Assembly (NCBI RefSeq): GCF_010015445.1
Contig: NC_053119.1
Span: 26,416,383-26,480,382 of the forward strand
DNA from: Perca fluviatilis
Taxonomy: Eukaryota; Chordata; Actinopteri; Perciformes; Percidae
Direction: 5' to 3'
Length of the DNA: 64,000 bases
A program made the translations under genes and the position numbers. How positions within the stretch are numbered: the stretch's first letter is position 1; every line of letters starts with the position of its first letter. Below are positions 46,691 through 57,180 of the stretch, one piece after another. Under the pieces are notes generated by a model. The model saw nothing but the letters and a program-made list of their open reading frames with translations. It ran no database searches and had not been told where the DNA came from.

Positions 46691-48164
46691 GAGAGCCGAA
46701 GTCACGTCCTTCTACTTCCAGCCAATGGGACTTATCTTTCGAAAAAATATGAAGGAGAGTCAATGGAGAGATAATAATTATTTTTTTTATCCCATTTGAA
46801 TTAAGCCATGGATTACAAATATGATGTTCGTCAATTTAAAACATTATTTTTCAACCGAAGAAAGTCTCAGTTTATTGTTAAACTGTTGAAGTATAAGACT
46901 GTGAAAAGACTACACACTTCATGGATGACGTCTCGCTGAAGCTACAATGTCTCTGTGTATCGTACCGGGGATGTAATGTTACTCTAATGAGCAGAGTATC
47001 TTGCTTGTTCTTTTGCTTATCTGCTGAAAACACTTCACTGGTAAAACACAGCAGTTAAGATAATGTTACATGTGTTGTTTAACAGAGCTAAGCTAGCTAG
47101 CTAGCTAGCAAGCCGGGCATCAAGCTAGGTGAGGTAGATTGTGTGAGACGGGAGATGTAGTTCACTGAGCGGTTTCACACAAGTGGTCATATGACAAACC
47201 TACGGCTAACTGAGACTTTCTTCGGTTGAAAAATTATCTTTTAAATTGCCGAACATCATATTTGTAATCCATGGCTCAATTCAAACGGGATAATAAAAAA
47301 CACCCGGAAGGGGCGTGACTTCGGCTCTCCCTTCCGGTGGACCTCATGGGACCTTAAAGTGATGGTTCGGAGTAATTTCACCCTAGGGTCTTTTGCACCA
47401 TGAGCTCGAGCCAAACACCCCCACAGAAGCTTTTTTCACCTGGGTCTAACATTGGGAGAGTTAGTGTAGCGTAGCGTTATCAGCTGAATAGCTTAGCGCA
47501 GGGGCTAATGGATCCAGTGATGTATCTCGTAAATAACCCCACTAATAATGCCCGAAATGATACCAAACTTCTACACTAGTACAAATAGGTTATGTACTCA
47601 TAAAACAATGGATTGGAAAGTTTGTAAGTACACCAGAAGTTTATGAACACTTGCCTGCTTCTGGGGGGGTGTTTGGCTCGAGGTCATGGTGCAAAGGACC
47701 CTAGGGTGAAATTACTCCGAACCATCACTTTAACTCAGAAATAATATGAACGGTAGTGAACGGGGAGAAGCAAATTATTTTTTGATCCCATTTGAATTGA
47801 GCCATGGATTACAAATACATGTAACGTTATCTTAACTGCTGTGTTTTATCCAGTGAAGTATTTTCAGCAGATAAGCAAAAGAAGAAGCGAGATCCTCTGC
47901 TCATTAGAGTAACGTTACATCCCCAGTACAATACACACAGCGAGACGTCATCCATGATACATTGAAGTGTGTAGTCTTTCTAATCATGTATTTTCACAGT
48001 CTTATAGTTCAACAGTTTAACAATAAACTGAGACCATTTGTAATCCATGGCTCAATTCAAACGGGATCAAAAAATAATTATTATCTCTCCGTTGACTCTC
48101 GTTCATATTTTTTGTGAATTAAGGTCCCATTGACCGGAAGTAGAAGGGCGTGACTTCGGCTCTC
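46691..48164. mobile_element. Composite of two inverted-repeat elements sharing GAGAGCCGAAGTCACG ends
   Basis: GAGAGCCGAAGTCACG at 46691 is met by inverted copies ending at 47329 and at 48164. 46691-47329 therefore looks like one element with arms of about 175 bp. 47330-48164 looks like a second, whose left end has lost about 17 bp. In addition the interior 46850-47070 reappears inverted at 47818-48045 (CTTATCTGCTGAAAA, CACAGCAGTTAAGATAA). The whole is thus an imperfect palindrome. A TTAA element is inserted at 47354-47733. CTAGCTAGCTAG repeats lie at about 47090-47109. No transposase frame. Confidence 0.7.
47354..47733. mobile_element. TTAA-flanked miniature element with 65-bp inverted ends
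   Basis: TTAA (47354-47357), then AGTGATGGTTCGGAGTAATT and TCACCCTAGGGTC. The right side carries the exact inverse, followed by TTAA (47730-47733). With a few mismatches the inverted ends extend about 65 bp, through TTTGCACCATGA and CTCGAGCCAAACACCCCC. The body is 372 bp and non-coding. The other arm of the host palindrome, reverse-complemented, reads GGGACCTTAATTCAC at this point with no insertion. TTAA is therefore the duplicated target, which supports piggyBac-type integration. Confidence 0.9.
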
Positions 48165-48857
48165 TATAACTCCACAAAGTGCCGGTAGCTAGCTAAAAAC
48201 ACGATTTTAGCATGTCAAACGATTATTTTAGCACCCTTTGTCTTTAATAAGTTAGCTGTTAGTAAGCTAATGTAAGTTATGTGTTAGAAAGCTAAGGCAC
48301 TTGCAAATATAATACTATAGCGTTCTGATGTATCCACATTCCACTATAACACAAGTTGCAAAACGTTGCTGTGTAGAAAATGCTGCTTTAGCTTAGCTAA
48401 TTTACAGACTTGTCCCTTGTTCACTATACAAGACAACTTGGTGACAGGCTCTACCGTCAACCTTTAGCCATCTTGCCATCAGGAGCCAGGCAGCCTTTTT
48501 GACTCAGTGAGTACCTTATCATACTCTCTTACTTACCACTCAGATAAGTGACAGTATTAGGGGCTGGTATGCAGGGTTTAAAATTAACTTTTTGTCCACC
48601 AGCCAAATGGCTAGTGAACGTTTTTTTGGAGTCAAGCAAATTTACCAGCCACTTGCACCATTTACCAGCACAACTATGTTTGCATACACAGTGACAAATT
48701 ACAACATCAAGTAATACAGTAGCATCCAATAATACAATTTATTATCAGTAATATAACAACATATAACATATAAATTACATAAGCAAGATTATTCCCTTGC
48801 TGCCCAACCTGCATTTATTTATGACCAGATTTAGCTGACTCTACTGCACAACCACAA

Positions 48858-48866
<9 letters not shown>
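48165..48866. other. Single-copy stretch, nothing recognised
   Basis: Contains GCTAGCTA and GTTAGC-type short repeats near 48185-48280. Confidence 0.45.

Positions 48867-48897
<31 letters not shown>
48867..48897. repeat. (AT)n microsatellite, left of the Tc1 element
   Basis: About 15 AT units, ending in TA directly at the transposon end. Confidence 0.95.
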
Positions 48898-48900
<3 letters not shown>

Positions 48901-48951
48901 TCACCTAAAAGATTATTAGGAACACCATACTAATACCATGTTTGACCCTAT

Positions 48952-49035
48952 CCTATCAATATGGGCCAACATTTCCAAAGAATGCGTCCAGCACCTTGTT
49001 GAATCAATGACACAAAGAATTAAGGCAGTTCTGAA
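48952..49035 (+). pseudogene. Inverted C-terminal piece of the same Tc1 transposase
   Basis: On the plus strand the sequence encodes ILSIWANISKECVQHLVES and then RIKAVLKAK, the conserved C-terminus of fish Tc1-like transposases. The rest of the gene is on the minus strand. The short stretch between this piece and the left terminus (48927-48951) keeps the expected minus orientation of the original 3' end, so only an internal segment was flipped. Confidence 0.85.
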
Positions 49036-49644
49036 GGCGAAAGTGATCCCCCACACCATTACACCACCACCACCACCAGCCTGCCCAGTGGTAACAAGGC
49101 ATGATGGATCCATGTTCTCATTCTGTTTACGCCAAATTCTGACTCTACCATCTGAATGTCTCAACAGAAATCAAGACTCATCAGACCAAGCAACATTTTT
49201 CCAGTCTTCAACTGTCCAATTTTGGTGCGCTCGTGAAAATTGTAGCCTCATTTTCCTATTTTTAGTGGAGATGAGTGGTACCCGGTGGGGTCTTCTGCTG
49301 GTGTAGCCCATCCGCCTCAAGGTTGTGCGTGTTGTGGCTTCACAAATGCTTTGCTGCATACGTTGGTTGTAAAGAGTGGTTATTTGTGTCAAAGTTGATC
49401 TTCTATCAGCTTGAATCACTGGCCCATTCTCCTCTGACCTCCATCATCAACAAGGCATTTTCGCCCCCCAGGACTGCAGCATACTGGATGTTTTTACTTT
49501 TTCACACCATTCTTTGTAAACCCTAGAAACGGTTGTGCGTGAAAATCCCAGTAACTGAGCAGATTGTGAAATACTCAAACCAGCCCTTCTGGCACCAACA
49601 ACCATGCCACGCTCAAAGTTGCTTAGATCACCTTTCTTTCTCAT
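49030..49644 (-). pseudogene. Tc1-like transposase, N-terminal and first catalytic part, broken
   Basis: From ATG at 49644 the minus strand reads MRKKGDLSNFERGMVVGARR then AGLSISQSAQLLGFSRTTVS and VYKEW, the paired-like DNA-binding helix-turn-helix of Tc1 transposases. A frameshift lies near 49470. The next frame carries IQADRRSTLTQITTLYNQ, RTTLRRMGYTSRRPHRVPLI and NWTVEDWKNVAWSDES. The Asp of WSDES (codon 49180-49182) is the first residue of the DDE triad. TGA at 49171-49173 follows, probably a decayed Arg codon. Reading continues with HSDGRVRIWRKQNENMDPSC to GGVMVWG near 49035 and then breaks off. The second Asp (QDNAPCH-type motif) and the Glu are missing. Confidence 0.92.
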
Positions 49645-49778
49645 TCTAACATTCAGTTTGGAGTTCAGGAGATTATCTAGACCTGGACGACACCCCTAAA
49701 TGCATTGAAGCAGCTGCAATGTGATTGGTTGATTGGATAATTTCATTATCGAGAAATCTTACAGGTGTTCCTAATAAT

Positions 49779-49782
<4 letters not shown>

Positions 49783-49849
<67 letters not shown>
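49783..49849. repeat. (TA)n microsatellite, right of the Tc1 element
   Basis: About 33 TA units beginning inside the transposon's right terminus. Confidence 0.96.
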
Positions 49850-49850
<1 letters not shown>

Positions 49851-52511
49851 TGTATATATAGCTAATTTTATTAAGGATTTCATGTGTGAAAATAGTAAAA
49901 AAAAGCAAAATACTTGCTTTGGCAAAGCACTTGGTCATGACCAGATGAATCATTTATTTGACCTTCACTAGAAATAAATACAGTACAGTTTGTTTAAATG
50001 TCAGATTGTTTTAAACATAACTGTGGCGCTGTATAGATCAAGTAAGTAGCACAGATAAGGCAGCCTAAAAAAAAAAGGAACTGGCATAGAATTGTGAGTT
50101 CAGGAAGACAAGATCACACATGCAGTTTTACAAATTCAAAGAGAGAGAGAAAGAGAGAGTCGTGTCCCATGTAGACAACTGCAGATGGCAGCATACCAAT
50201 GTGGCCTTTGAAATCAAGGAGGTATGTAAGCATGCATCAACAAGGATTGCCATTAATGGATTTCCAATGTTCCACTTTGATCATATTTCATAACAATTCA
50301 AATGGTTACTGCTGCTGTTACAAGTAAACGTATTACTGTTACTGCTGCTGCTTGTCCAACTCCCACAAGACCTTAGGTCACTATGACCCAGACAAAATCC
50401 CCAGAGGCAGCTAAAGAAGACACAGTCTGCATGGAAATCCTTTGGCAGTAGTTTTGAAACATCAGCTTTGGTGGTAGGAAATTCTGTCATAATTCATAGT
50501 AAGATGAAATCAACTCTCACATGCTTACAAAAACCTCTTAGTGCTATATGTTTTTGATATGATGATGGCAAGGATGATTATCATTGCGTCAACGCCGACC
50601 AGCCTCAGGAATGTCTGGGCATCATGCAGGTGATAGAAATTATGTCATCCGAGCTGCTTGAGGTCATATCCTGCATGACGTCATGACATCATGATCCTTT
50701 CACACAAATATTATTGGGGAAAGGATGACTTCATCTTTAAATATTGTTGTAATACACTCTGTAAAAGAATGAGGGCATCGACGACCTGTGAATGCCACAA
50801 AACCACAAGTGACTGATGGCCTTTTCTCTTCTGAGTTCTGTTGATGATTATTTTTTTTTTTTTTAAGGAAACTTGACTCCTTTGAATTGAAACACATTGT
50901 GATGTGATGTAACATTTCCAAATAACTCCCCTTTATATGGTTGTGAAGTCTTTTGATATTCGTTTTATTTGCTGCAGGGATCAACAGCTCTAATCTCTAT
51001 AAAATATAGTAATTAAAACAGCTTCTTTAATTCTTTAATATCTGTTTGTTTTCTATTATCAAAAGCACAGTGACATTATTTCTTTCCCAGGCCATCTCTG
51101 AACCTAAAGTCCAAAATCTAGCAAATCAAACAGGGTTATCTGCTAAGCAAAGTTTTTTGCTCCCTGCCTGGAAGTATAATTCCCTTGAAAGTGACTGTTT
51201 GCAGTGGAAACGTGTGTGCACGAGCTGTGTGCTTGTGCATGTATGTGAGTGTGTCACATGTAGGTATTTTCGGGCTTTTTGTCTGAGTGTATGTATGAGT
51301 GTACGTGACTTTGTGTGCGTTAGACATAGAGCAAGGACAGAACGAATGAGGCAGGTGGAAGTGGAGCAAGATGAATGATTTTTTATTCCACAATAAAGTG
51401 AGTTAAATCACTTATACTTATTTGGTGCTAAGACTTTCATTTGGTGAAATGAACAATAAATAAATAAATATAATTTTTGACAGAAGCCTGAGGACCATAA
51501 CATCATTACAAGTGAGCAACATTGTGAATTGATGTACTTAATGTAGTTATTGTTACCTGTAAAAATAAATGTAATTGATAAGTTGCAATAACAAACATTT
51601 GTTACATTAGGAAACCATCCATTAAACGTATTAATTTCCCCAAGGCTTGATCCAAACCTTACGCACTATGTGTAACTTGAGTCAGCAGCAATATTGACTC
51701 TGTTACAAATGGTAGTCTTAATAAACAGCTTTGTGCTTTTGTTTTGGGACACTTTTGTGTTCAAATTTGGTCAGATCTTTGTATCTTTTCTCCATCTAAT
51801 AAAAAGGTTTTTTTTGACAATGGAATTATTATAAAAACATTGATAACATAGACCTTACTTTATATGATTTGTTTTCTTATTTTTTATCAATTGACTTCTA
51901 TTGAATTTATGAATGAAGGCTTCCAAAGATCTTATCAAAGATCTAAGTCCATTCCAATAGGGAGGAAAAGTGAGGTGTGAGAGGTTTAGCAGTGGGCAGG
52001 GTTGGATGTTGGCATACTAGGTTCATGGAGTTTATGACCACGTCCTCTACTCTCTGTACCAATCTTAGTCAGGGCGGAGCTTGGCTTCTCCCTCTTCTGG
52101 TTGGTTCTCTGTAAATCATCAGCCCCACCCACAGCATCTCAGTGTCGGAGCTTCCTATTCGCCACACGTCCTGTTCCACCACACATCCTATTCTGAGGAA
52201 TAACAGCCAGGCTTTTGGTGTCGACCTCAGAGGCTTGGATCCCGATCTGCAAATTTGTGCCATGTGCTCCAGAGGCAGATCTACTCCGTGTTTTAGCACA
52301 GGGCCAAAGAAAGCTGCTGAGCCATACATATGGAGATGAAATGGTGCAACATTTATCATGTCTAAACTAGTTGCTGACATGCTTTGGATTTTTCAATTAA
52401 ATTCCAAATGAGTGTCACAAAGGTGTGGATTGGTTTAATTATTTATTTGTGGTTGCCTCCAGGAAACCAGAATTATTTAGTGGTAATTTAGCAATTTACA
52501 GTTCAGTAAGA
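49850..52511. other. Single-copy stretch, nothing recognised
   Basis: A perfect TGACGTCA (cyclic-AMP response type) palindrome lies near 50678, followed by TGACATCATGATCC. No domain-bearing frame. Confidence 0.5.
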
Positions 52512-52769
52512 TTAAAGGATGGGTTCACATTTCTTTTTTGTCTTAAAACAATACTTACATGTCTATACACAGAAAGAGTTATTGGCTGCAGTAATTGTTC
52601 TTAATGTCCATCCTGCCCATGATTTAGATTGAAATCATGTTTAAGAAGGGACCTCTTTACAGACAGCATGGACAGAAACAAAAGTTGCAGCAAAAACTCT
52701 TTCACTGTACATTTGGGCATGTGGGTATTCTATTAAGTCAGACATAAAAAAAGTAAACTCATCCTTTAA
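52512..52769. mobile_element. TTAA-flanked miniature element, short form
   Basis: TTAA (52512-52515) then AGGATGGGTTCACATTTC on the left. On the right, reverse-complemented, TTAA (52766-52769) then AGGATGAGTTTACTTTTT. The inverted ends match at about 14 of 17 positions. I recognise the AGGATGGGTTCACA terminus, with TGTCTTAAAACAA inside, from a common teleost miniature element; this 250-bp copy would be internally deleted. Confidence 0.75.
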
Positions 52770-55111
52770 CGTTTTTTAAAAACCTCTCTCCATTCATTTA
52801 TTGTAAGTGGTAGTACTACTTTAGTTTACAAAACGTGTCACTATGGTGATGTTTGTTGATTTAAAAACATTATACAGTACTCTGGCAACCGCATGGATAC
52901 CATGGCTACCATAAAGTATGTGCAAACTACGCAAAAGCTTCTTTTTTCTTCTTTTGGTGCTGTTTTCACTTATTTTTTGGTTAAAAGCTAACATATAAAA
53001 CATACATTTTTTCCATTCAGGTTCTAACTGACTCTCTGTCTACCATCTATGCTTTCAGCCTGCATCCCATCAGCCGGAGTGTTTTAAAATATGAGGTAAA
53101 ATATTTAAACTTGATCAGTTAACTCCTCCCTTGTCCAATAAACACCGCAGCCCCCCTCTCTTTTTTCTAAGAGAGTGCAACATGCATCCTCTGAATTTTG
53201 CAGAATGTCCTTATGATACCAGGTACCACTCAGATTCTGGTAAAGGTTACGGTGTTAGAGGGGGAGAGCAATGGTCAGGTAGCACATCTCACATAGCGAG
53301 AGAGAACAGAATCAATCAATCTTTCACTTTTGTGAAAGTACAGGTTGCTGCTGAAGCATTGCTGTTTCATAATGCTGTGCGAGTGTCAATGATCTCCCCC
53401 TGTATTTGACACGAGAGGCCTTATCAGCTCAGCCAACAGATCTTATCAAGACTCCGGTTAATCAGTGATCAGCTACAGCAAGTTGGAGCTTGTGATATCG
53501 GGAGGTCAATGCTGCGCAGCGTTGTTCTTAGAGAACCCCGAAAATCAGCAGAATTCAGAGGGCTCCGAATGGTTTACATTTAGAGGAAGTGTTTGTTGTT
53601 CCTGAAAAAAATCATGTGAGTGTGTGTGTGTACAGTATGTGCCTCCATCTGAGCTGAGAACATACTCAGCTTCTGCTAACTCTGTGCCTCATATTTCCTC
53701 TATTGTGTAAAAGTGTGGGGCTGTGCATGTGCATGAATGTGTTTGACAATGTAGGAGCAAGGGAAGGGTCAAGACATGTAAAGATGCAGGATGGTAGCGA
53801 CTACACTTAACAGTAGAGTTTAGGGACGCCATGTGGCTTCTTGTCTTCCAAACATATTGTATCTACACTACACATCACACAGTGAATCTCTACAGAGTCT
53901 GTTGTAAAGGATTATCTTATGTGGAATAGAATGGGAGATCAGACGAACAGTTTTAGTCAAGTTGAAGTTAGGTTTCTACCATTGATATTTGATAGATTGA
54001 ACAATTCACAAATTAGGCAATTTTTTTGGTTGACATTTTTATATCTATGCCTATGTCATGTCAGTCTTTCTGTTCTCGCATAACACATGGACAGTTTACA
54101 GTTATCATGATGGCAGATTTACCACCCAAAATTTGTGGTAGTTCTTTAAATATTAGGTCTGCAAATTCAAGAAGAAATAAACAGAGGTAGGCTTCTCATT
54201 TCTAGCCAATGACCATGGATTTTGTCAGCTGAAATGATGACTGTTGCTAGCTAATGCTATGGCTAAAGCTCCATGAGTTGGATGAAAACTGTTTGCCTGA
54301 CTTTTTAATGTTTCCAGCTGCTTTGAGATTGTTGTGAGGATGAAAGGGATGAGCCTGTAAAGGACATGGCGGTTAAATACATGAATATTATATCTATAGT
54401 CTCTAATATACTAGCACCTTGTCCAATTTAAGTAAAAATCTAGTTAGCCAGGCATGCTAATGTTTGCAGATTATGTTAGAGCTTGTTCCTTACACTTTTG
54501 GTCTTGTGTTTTTTGGTTTTGGAAAGGTGATACAAAAGATAAAAAGATAAAGATAACCTGAAGCGCCAGAACCATCTGAGCAGCCGCCATTGGAAATGGT
54601 TTGGAAAAGGGCAGGCGCTTTCAAAAAATAACTGGTAGGTGTTTGGTTGAACCATCTGTCTATCACGTCCACCATTGTTGTTTTTAACAAACGGCCATCA
54701 CACACACCTAAACTAGGCCTGTAGCTGCCAGTAGCTCCTCAACAGACACTGATTGGTTCAGTAAGCTATACAGTCTATGACACAAGCGCATTACTCTAAG
54801 CCTGACAAGATCATTTTTTGTGTGATATGTGAACTTGTGATCCTTGCATAATCTCATAATATCGCAAGAATCCACTTGGCGTGCAAGGTAAACAAAAATA
54901 CACCACCATCTCTCTCTTTAGATACACAGTATTACTCCCATAGACCGAACCGGCACATACGGGTACTTCACAAAACAAGGGATAGGAAACCGAAGATCCT
55001 GTAGGCCTTGATGTTAATGCAATTTGTGTTTTGGATTACAAGTTTGTATGCATTTATTTCTTGTTAAACATACATTTGTTTTATAGACATGTCTAATAAT
55101 TACTTTGTGAC
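52770..55111. other. Single-copy stretch, nothing recognised
   Basis: A short TG tract lies near 53617-53630. No domain-bearing frame. Confidence 0.5.
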
Positions 55112-56240
55112 TAGTGATGGGACAACCGACTCTTTTACGTGAGTCGGTTCAACTGGACGGTCGTTGGTTTGCCTACCGATTTAATAGATTCGGTCACCGG
55201 TTTGCGTGCCCTCGGTGGGGGGGGTGATCGTGTTACCCCCTCCAGGAAATTTGCATGTGATATAATACTTTCCCCTTGGTAATGTAGCCTATGAATTTCC
55301 ATGAACACAATTCTAAAATGCACGCGACATAAGGCTTCTGCTATCGGTTGATAACTCAAACTTGCCGAGAACCTAGACACCCGTGATTACATAGACTCAT
55401 GCATTAGGCACGGTTACGGTCTCTTTCAGTAGCCTGGTGCACGGTCTCCTGGTGACAGCCTACCTATCACGTAACAAACATTTAACTTAACATAACTACT
55501 AAGATAACATGACATGCATTTGTATGTGATATCCATCTGTAATGTAGTCTATGAATTTGTATGTACACAATCATCTAAGATGCACGAGAAATAAATGCTT
55601 CTGGGATCGGTTGATAACTCAAACTTGCCGAGAACCTAGACACCCGTTTGAATATAGACTCATGCAGTACCCTCGGTTACGATCCTTACGGTCTTGTTCA
55701 GCAGCCTGGTGCACGGTCTCCTTTTGACAGCCTAGCCTAGTTACCACATAGCAACATTCACTTCTCTAACATTTAACTTAACATAACCACCAAGATAACA
55801 TGACGTGTATTTGTATGTGATGTACTGTACTTCTCCATCGATAATGTGTGAATTGCCATGAACACAATCCTCTAAGATGCACCAGAAACAATTAAGGCTC
55901 GGCAAGTTTAATAACTCAAACTTGCCGAGAACCAAGACACCGCTTGATTACATTAGACTCGAGCGGGCCGGTCGCACATTCCGTCTCGTTCAGTAGCCTG
56001 GTGTGCGGTCTAGGTCTAGGTAGCTCATTTCCTGATTGATTCTACTACCACCACTCCAGTGGAGGCGCTAATGAGCTAGATTACTACACACACAGTAGCA
56101 GAAGAATACCAGCTACACACAACTTCTAGTTGAATGAAGTAGAAAAGAAAAAAAACAGGAGTGAGTCGGTTCATTGACACTCGAGTCTCCCGGTTCAGTG
56201 ACAAGAGTCGGGTTAATTAATCGGCTCTTCAGTCAGTTCG
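55112..56240. mobile_element. Possible hAT-like element with internal tandem repeats, right end missing
   Basis: The left side reads TAGTGATGGGACAACCGACT, a form used by many hAT ends, followed by GAGTCGGTTC and GGTCACCGGTTTG motifs. Related motifs (GTGAGTCGGTTCATTGACAC, TCCCGGTTCAGTGAC, AATCGGCTCTTCAG) recur at 56162-56232, as expected for the opposite subterminal region. An exact inverted CCCATCACTA end is not present, so the right boundary is a guess. The centre holds the three tandem units described separately. No coding capacity. Confidence 0.4.
55250..56020 (+). repeat. Three tandem units of ~270-290 bp
   Basis: Units start with TTTG(C/T)ATGTGAT at 55250, 55519 and 55810 (spacings 269 and 291); the third is cut at about 56020. 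Each carries GATAACTCAAACTTGCCGAG (the third as TTAATAACTCAAAC) and AACCTAGACACC (third AACCAAGACACC), then AGCCTGGTG..CGGTCT. The first two also carry TTTAACTTAACATAAC at their ends. Identity is high in the shared blocks, with small indels elsewhere. Confidence 0.9.
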
Positions 56241-56342
56241 TCAACGCTATTTATGACTTTGTCTGAACCTTACCATTCGCGTTAATAAATGAAGGTTGAT
56301 CGATCTGCCGTCATGCCCCTTCAGTCTTATTGATTACGTCTG

Positions 56343-56651
56343 CTAAGGAGGTTATGCTTTCGGTTTGGTAGTTTGTTGCTTTGTTTGTTTGTCTGTCAGC
56401 AGGACTATTGAAAATTACTGGCAAGGAAGAACCCATTACATTTTGGAGCGGTTCTGAATCAGGGGCTGGATACTCAAATTATTTTTTCCCTTTCGTTAAC
56501 ATTGCGAGATAGGGTATTTGTGCTGCATTTATGGGGTGTCGGAATAATTGAAAAGAATGAGTTTGCGACTCTGTAAATTCACACTGCATTAACATTGTGA
56601 GATAGTGCACTTCTTGGTGGAGGTCTGCACTCCCCGAGTGCCCTTCTAGTT
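56343..56651 (+). repeat. Unclassified interspersed repeat (GGAGGTTATG...GAGTGCCCTTCTAG), copy 2
   Basis: Same orientation and block order as 6091-6341: AAGGAGGTTATGCTTTCGGT, GTCTGTCAGCAGGA, CAAGGAAGAACCCATTACAT, then GGTGGAGGTCTGCACTCCCC/GAGTGCCCTTCTAG. It includes an extra ~90 bp bounded by TTAACATTGCGAGATAGGG (56496) and TTAACATTGTGAGATAGTG (56589), absent from copy 1. The segment TTTTCCTGAAACTTGGTGGA of copy 1 is deleted here. Confidence 0.75.
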
Positions 56652-56985
56652 GAGATTTTATTCACTTCCCTCTTCCAACTCAATCAGCTGACTTCGGTCA
56701 ATCAGATTTCGCCACCACCTCTGTAAGCCAATGAAATAATTGCTGTCAAATTTGGTTCTTTCTATGCTGCTGTCAGCTGCCAGTGTCCTGTTTACGTGAC
56801 CCACCTCCAAACCCATCCAATTCCATTTTTTTAAAAAGCTGGCTGTCAAATGGGTCCTTCCAATGAGCTCATCATCCACCCATCATCCATCTTCAGCTAG
56901 GCTTGTTTTTCCACTCCTTCTCCACCACCAGTGTCTACGTACACTCGATCAGCGGATTAATCCTGTACGAATAACTTAAAGCCAC
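56652..56985. other. Single-copy stretch, nothing recognised
   Basis: No coding signal seen. Confidence 0.5.
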
Positions 56986-57180
56986 TATTGACATCATTGT
57001 TTTAAAAATCAAACTGATTTTCCCCTGCTGTGGTTAAGGTTTGGTTAGGTTTAGGCACAAAAACAACTGGGTTAGGGTTAGGGAAAGGCCATGGTTTGAG
57101 GTAAGATAACAAGTTGTTGTTATTGGTAGGTTTTCCGTCATAGTTATAATAAGGAATGAAGGTCATGGTTAAAAAAAAAA
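56986..57180 (+). repeat. Diverged interspersed repeat with GGTTAGGTTTAGG core, copy 2
   Basis: Best copy of the family: ATTGACATCATT, GGTTTGGTTAGGTTTAGGCA, GGGTTAGGGTTAGGGAAAGG, GGTCATGGTTAAAA. The TTAGGG pairs are part of the repeat and are not evidence of a telomere. Confidence 0.65.

Larger units (their letters stand above)
48898..49782 (-). mobile_element. Tc1-like transposon, rearranged and dead
   Basis: The left terminus CACTCACCTAAAAGATTATT/AGGAACACC (48898-48926) is matched on the right by GGTGTTCCTAATAATCCTT (49764-49782). The outermost ~10 bp of the right terminus have been replaced by TA repeats. At 885 bp it is far shorter than an intact Tc1-like element (about 1.2-1.6 kb). The transposase N-terminal half reads on the minus strand from 49644; its middle is deleted. 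A C-terminal piece reads on the plus strand, i.e. inverted. TA dinucleotides flank both sides, as expected for Tc1/mariner integration, but the site is itself a TA repeat. Confidence 0.92.

Noticed and set aside
46281..46691. 136-codon plus-strand open frame
   Set aside because: Runs across the right inverted end of one element into the start of the next; no domain or conserved start.
57050..57090. TTAGGG units as an interstitial telomere
   Set aside because: Only two or three hexamers, and they belong to an interspersed repeat with other copies in the window.
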